Below, in pieces: positions 61,578-64,000 of a stretch of 64,000 bases of DNA. A program made the translations under genes and the position numbers. This stretch comes from Balamuthia mandrillaris (taxonomy: Eukaryota > Discosea > Longamoebia > Balamuthiidae): assembly GCA_031835245.1 (NCBI GenBank), contig JAVKOQ010000006.1, positions 186,001-250,000 on the forward strand, given 5' to 3'. How positions within the stretch are numbered: position 1 is the first letter of the stretch; every line of letters begins with the position of its first letter. Below the pieces are notes generated by a model that did not search any database, was not told where the DNA came from, and saw only the letters and a program-made list of their open reading frames with translations.

Positions 61578-64000
61578 TTAAGATTTGCTGTTGAACAACA
61601 GCAAAACAGGTTTGGGCGAGTGCTTCAACAGGCGCAGAAACTCGGTCCTCTGCCGCTGTCTCTCCTCATCCGTCTCCGGCACGCGCTCGATGAGCTGCCC
61701 TCCGCCCAACACGTTGTTCGTCGTTGTCGAGGAGGAGGAGGTTCTCTTCATCTTTTTGTTGCTGTGGTGGTGGTTGGCGTTCTTTTGTGGTGGTTTGGCG
61801 CGAGGAGGACGACCTCTCTTGCGCTTGCGTCCTCTTTTGTTTCGGCTGCTTCGTGAGCCAAAGTCTTCCTCCACTTCGGACTCTTCCTCTTCCTCCTCCT
61901 CATCCTCGTCCAAAGCGGAGGAGGAGGAGAAGAAGACCTCTCTGTCATCATCGTCGTCGTTCTCATCGTCGTGGTCGACATTCAAGACCTCCTCTTCTCC
62001 CTCCACCTCGCTTTCTTCCTCTTCTTCCTCCTCTTCTTCCTCGCTATAACTTCGACGACGACGGTGTCTCCATCGTTGTTGCTCTCTGCGTCTTCTTCTT
62101 TCTCTCTTCGTGGAGGACGAGGAGGTAGAACGACGTGGATGCAGGCGAGTTCTTCTTAGATCACCGTTCTCTCCAACGACGAAGCTGTCTTCATCCTCAT
62201 CATTCTCTTCGTTCTCTTCATCATCTTCTTCCTCGCTGTCCAGCACAAGAAAGTCATCTCCCTCTTCGCCCAACACGACCACCCGATCCTCTTCGTCCTC
62301 ATCATCCTCGTCGTCATCGTCGTTGCTGTAGTAATCCAAAAAGTCAAAGTAATAATCCACTTTGGCTTCTTTTCCTTCTCCTCCTTGTTGCTGATGTGCG
62401 ACGTCCATCGAAGAAGACGATGCTTCTGCGATCGGCCCCCTCCTCTTTCGCCAACCGGGTCCATCCCCACCAAGCCTCCTCGTGTTTGGCGCTGTTGGCT
62501 TTGGAAAGAACGAAGGAAGAAGAGGGCTTGTGTCTAACGAAGAAATTGAGGAAGAAGAGGAAGGAAAGGGCAAAGAGGAAAGAGCGATGATTGGAGAGTC
62601 CTTCTTGCGGTAATACTGCAACAAGTCTTCCGAGAACATGTCCTTCTCATCCACCCAACTGTTTAAGGACTCATCGCGACCTTCCCAACGCACAAAGTAG
62701 AACATGTTCGCCTTTTGTTGCTTCTGTTGAATCCTCTTCCAGTTATCTGCTTGTTCTTCCGTCTGCTCTTCTTTTTTCTTGTTCTCCATTTCTTCTTTTG
62801 GCGAAGATGAAGAAGAAAGAGACGTGAAAGGAGAAGACGAAGCAGAGGAAGAAGTAAGCCTAACTAACTTGGTGGCGAGTATCTTCTCAACTATCCATTC
62901 GCTTTCTTGGTGATGAAAGTGAGATGCCATCATCGTTTCTTCTTCATTGATATCGTCAATCCTCTTCTTATCCTTAAGGGACCACCAAGAACGTTGCTGT
63001 TGCTTTCTTTCTTTGAGGTGGTCCTTCCATCGCCGTTCCATCGTTTTCAGCTTCTTCCGGTTTATCAAGTGACTGTGCGGATGATTCAGAGCGTTGATGA
63101 CCACTGTTTGATGCGGAGGCGAAGAAGAGGAAGAGCGAAGTCGAAGGGGATGAGGGAGAGAAGGAGGGGCTGTTGTTGAATTTGAAGAAGTCTGTTGTTG
63201 GCGTTTTTGTAGTTGAGTTTCGTACGTTCTTTGAATAAACTTTTCTCTCCAAGTGGAGAGAGCAGAAGATGAAGAAGCTGAGTTGTCACGACGATCGCTT
63301 TCTTGTCTTTGTTGTTGCTTCACCGTTGACATTGTTGAGGTTGATTGTTGTTGCAATTGTGCGGTTTCTTTGCCTGTATGCTCATAAAGGTTTTTCCTAC
63401 AGAAGGAAAGTATATTCAGTTGCTAAGTTAGTGAGAGAATAACAAGAGGAAAGAGAGCCGTCAAAGAAAAGTCAAAATGAAACACGTACCAAAGTGAATC
63501 ATCAGCAGTAACTAGAATATAGAAATACCGACAAGTCTGCTGAAGGTTGCACAGGTCCCGTGCGCTGCACAGATACGCAAAGCTAGAAAGAATGAGGTCG
63601 GTGGAAAGCAAGTCCATCGCCACTATCTTGCCTCTCAAGTAGGGCGTCATACGTCCAAGAACGGGCCATTCCTTCATCGCTTCGGAGGGATGATAAGGTC
63701 CTTCCTCCTTACCTGGAGCACCATGGTGAGCATGATGATAGGGAGAGGAAGAATCATCTGGATAACGTTCACCATCGCCCCACTGTCGGTGTTTGGTGGC
63801 TCGTCCCCACGATGACTTTTTGGAAGAGGCGGATTCGATGATCGCAGTGTCGTTATTGGGAGATGCAGCAGCTGAGGCACCACGATAGCTGGAGGCGCGA
63901 AGAGTACGAGCTGCTGATAATTATTGAAATGAGATACAAAAAAAAAGGAGACAATAAAAAATACATACGAGTGGATCGAGCAGAGGAGAGGCGGGCAGCT
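61578..64000 (-). CDS. F-box - chromodomain - AT-hook protein, 5' end outside the window
   Basis: At least three exons: beyond 64000 to about 63970, 63916-63488, and about 63400-61578. The middle exon encodes an F-box-like region (LSTDLILSSFAYLCSARDL, CNLQQTCRYFYILVTADDSLW) that joins KNLYEHTGKE in the next exon. Further on a chromo-like module reads WIVEKILATK, then after a Ser/Glu insert MFYFVRWEGRDESLNSWVDE and SEDLLQYYRKK. The second half is very acidic (Asp/Glu runs with Ser), then a basic AT-hook-type motif KRGRPPRAKPP. The stop is at 61578. A chromodomain binds methyl-lysine; with an F-box it could target chromatin proteins for ubiquitination. The chromo call rests on the W-E-x-W spacing and is moderate; the insert splits the domain. 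Confidence 0.7.

Overview
This is nuclear DNA from a unicellular eukaryote with a compact, intron-rich genome. I find 29 protein-coding genes and 3 tRNA genes in 64 kb, about one gene per 2 kb, on both strands and without operons. Introns are GT-AG, mostly 50-300 bp and very pyrimidine-rich, often filled with CT, TTC, TTTC or TTCTCC microsatellites. Two introns appear to use GC donors. Conserved domains are GC-rich, while linkers are Ser/Glu tracts. The gene content (gelsolin with six repeats, a spartin-like senescence domain, GPI-anchored PI-PLC, F-box plus 'NGCPW' repeats, phytochelatin synthase, bacterial-type ferritin, secreted GH31 with a trefoil domain) fits a free-living phagotrophic protist, possibly an amoebozoan. 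The sequence alone does not fix the species.

Layout. 1-930: 5' part of an unknown minus-strand gene. 1129-6493 (+): spartin/PH protein and a UBOX5/RNF37-type E3 ligase. 6715-17520 (-): gelsolin/villin-like protein, TARBP1/TrmH-type 2'-O-methyltransferase, a KptA(N-lobe)-LRR-NADAR fusion, and a secreted six-unit Cys repeat protein. 17836-24500 (+): F-box/zinc protein, GPI-anchored PI-PLC, a coiled-coil protein, a secreted glycoprotein. 24725-31317 (-): propeller-like protein, ZIP transporter with an internal cyclic-nucleotide-binding domain, lipoyl synthase. 31510-34767 (+): Cys-rich unknown, MORN protein, dUTPase. 34851-37047 (-): MFS transporter. 37602-41086 (+): glycosyltransferase, F-box/NGCPW repeat protein. 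41093-43052 (-): mitochondrial TPR protein. 43826-51665 (+): GH31 glucosidase, tRNA-Gly, an inverted tRNA-Glu pair, phytochelatin synthase. 51566-52971 (-): Sel1/COA7-like protein. 53196-58976 (+): mitochondrial AspRS, lipoyl(octanoyl)transferase, ferritin. 59168-64000 (-): mitochondrial p32, and an F-box/chromo/AT-hook protein cut by the window end.

Several products meet in one pathway. LIPT2 makes octanoyl-protein and LIAS inserts its sulfurs (mitochondrial lipoate). Mitochondrial AspRS, p32, a TPR protein and a COA7-like protein also act in mitochondria. Ferritin, the ZIP transporter and phytochelatin synthase handle metals. GH31, PI-PLC and two further secreted proteins point to a digestive or surface secretome.

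The strongest candidate for something undescribed is the 12830-15172 gene. It joins the N-lobe of the NAD-dependent RNA 2'-phosphotransferase Tpt1/KptA (three of the four catalytic residues kept, C-lobe missing) to leucine-rich repeats and a NADAR domain, two modules that both belong to NAD/ADP-ribose nucleic-acid chemistry. A second system-level signal is the concentration of the palindrome GTCGAC, often beside ATTATCGA, in intergenic DNA.
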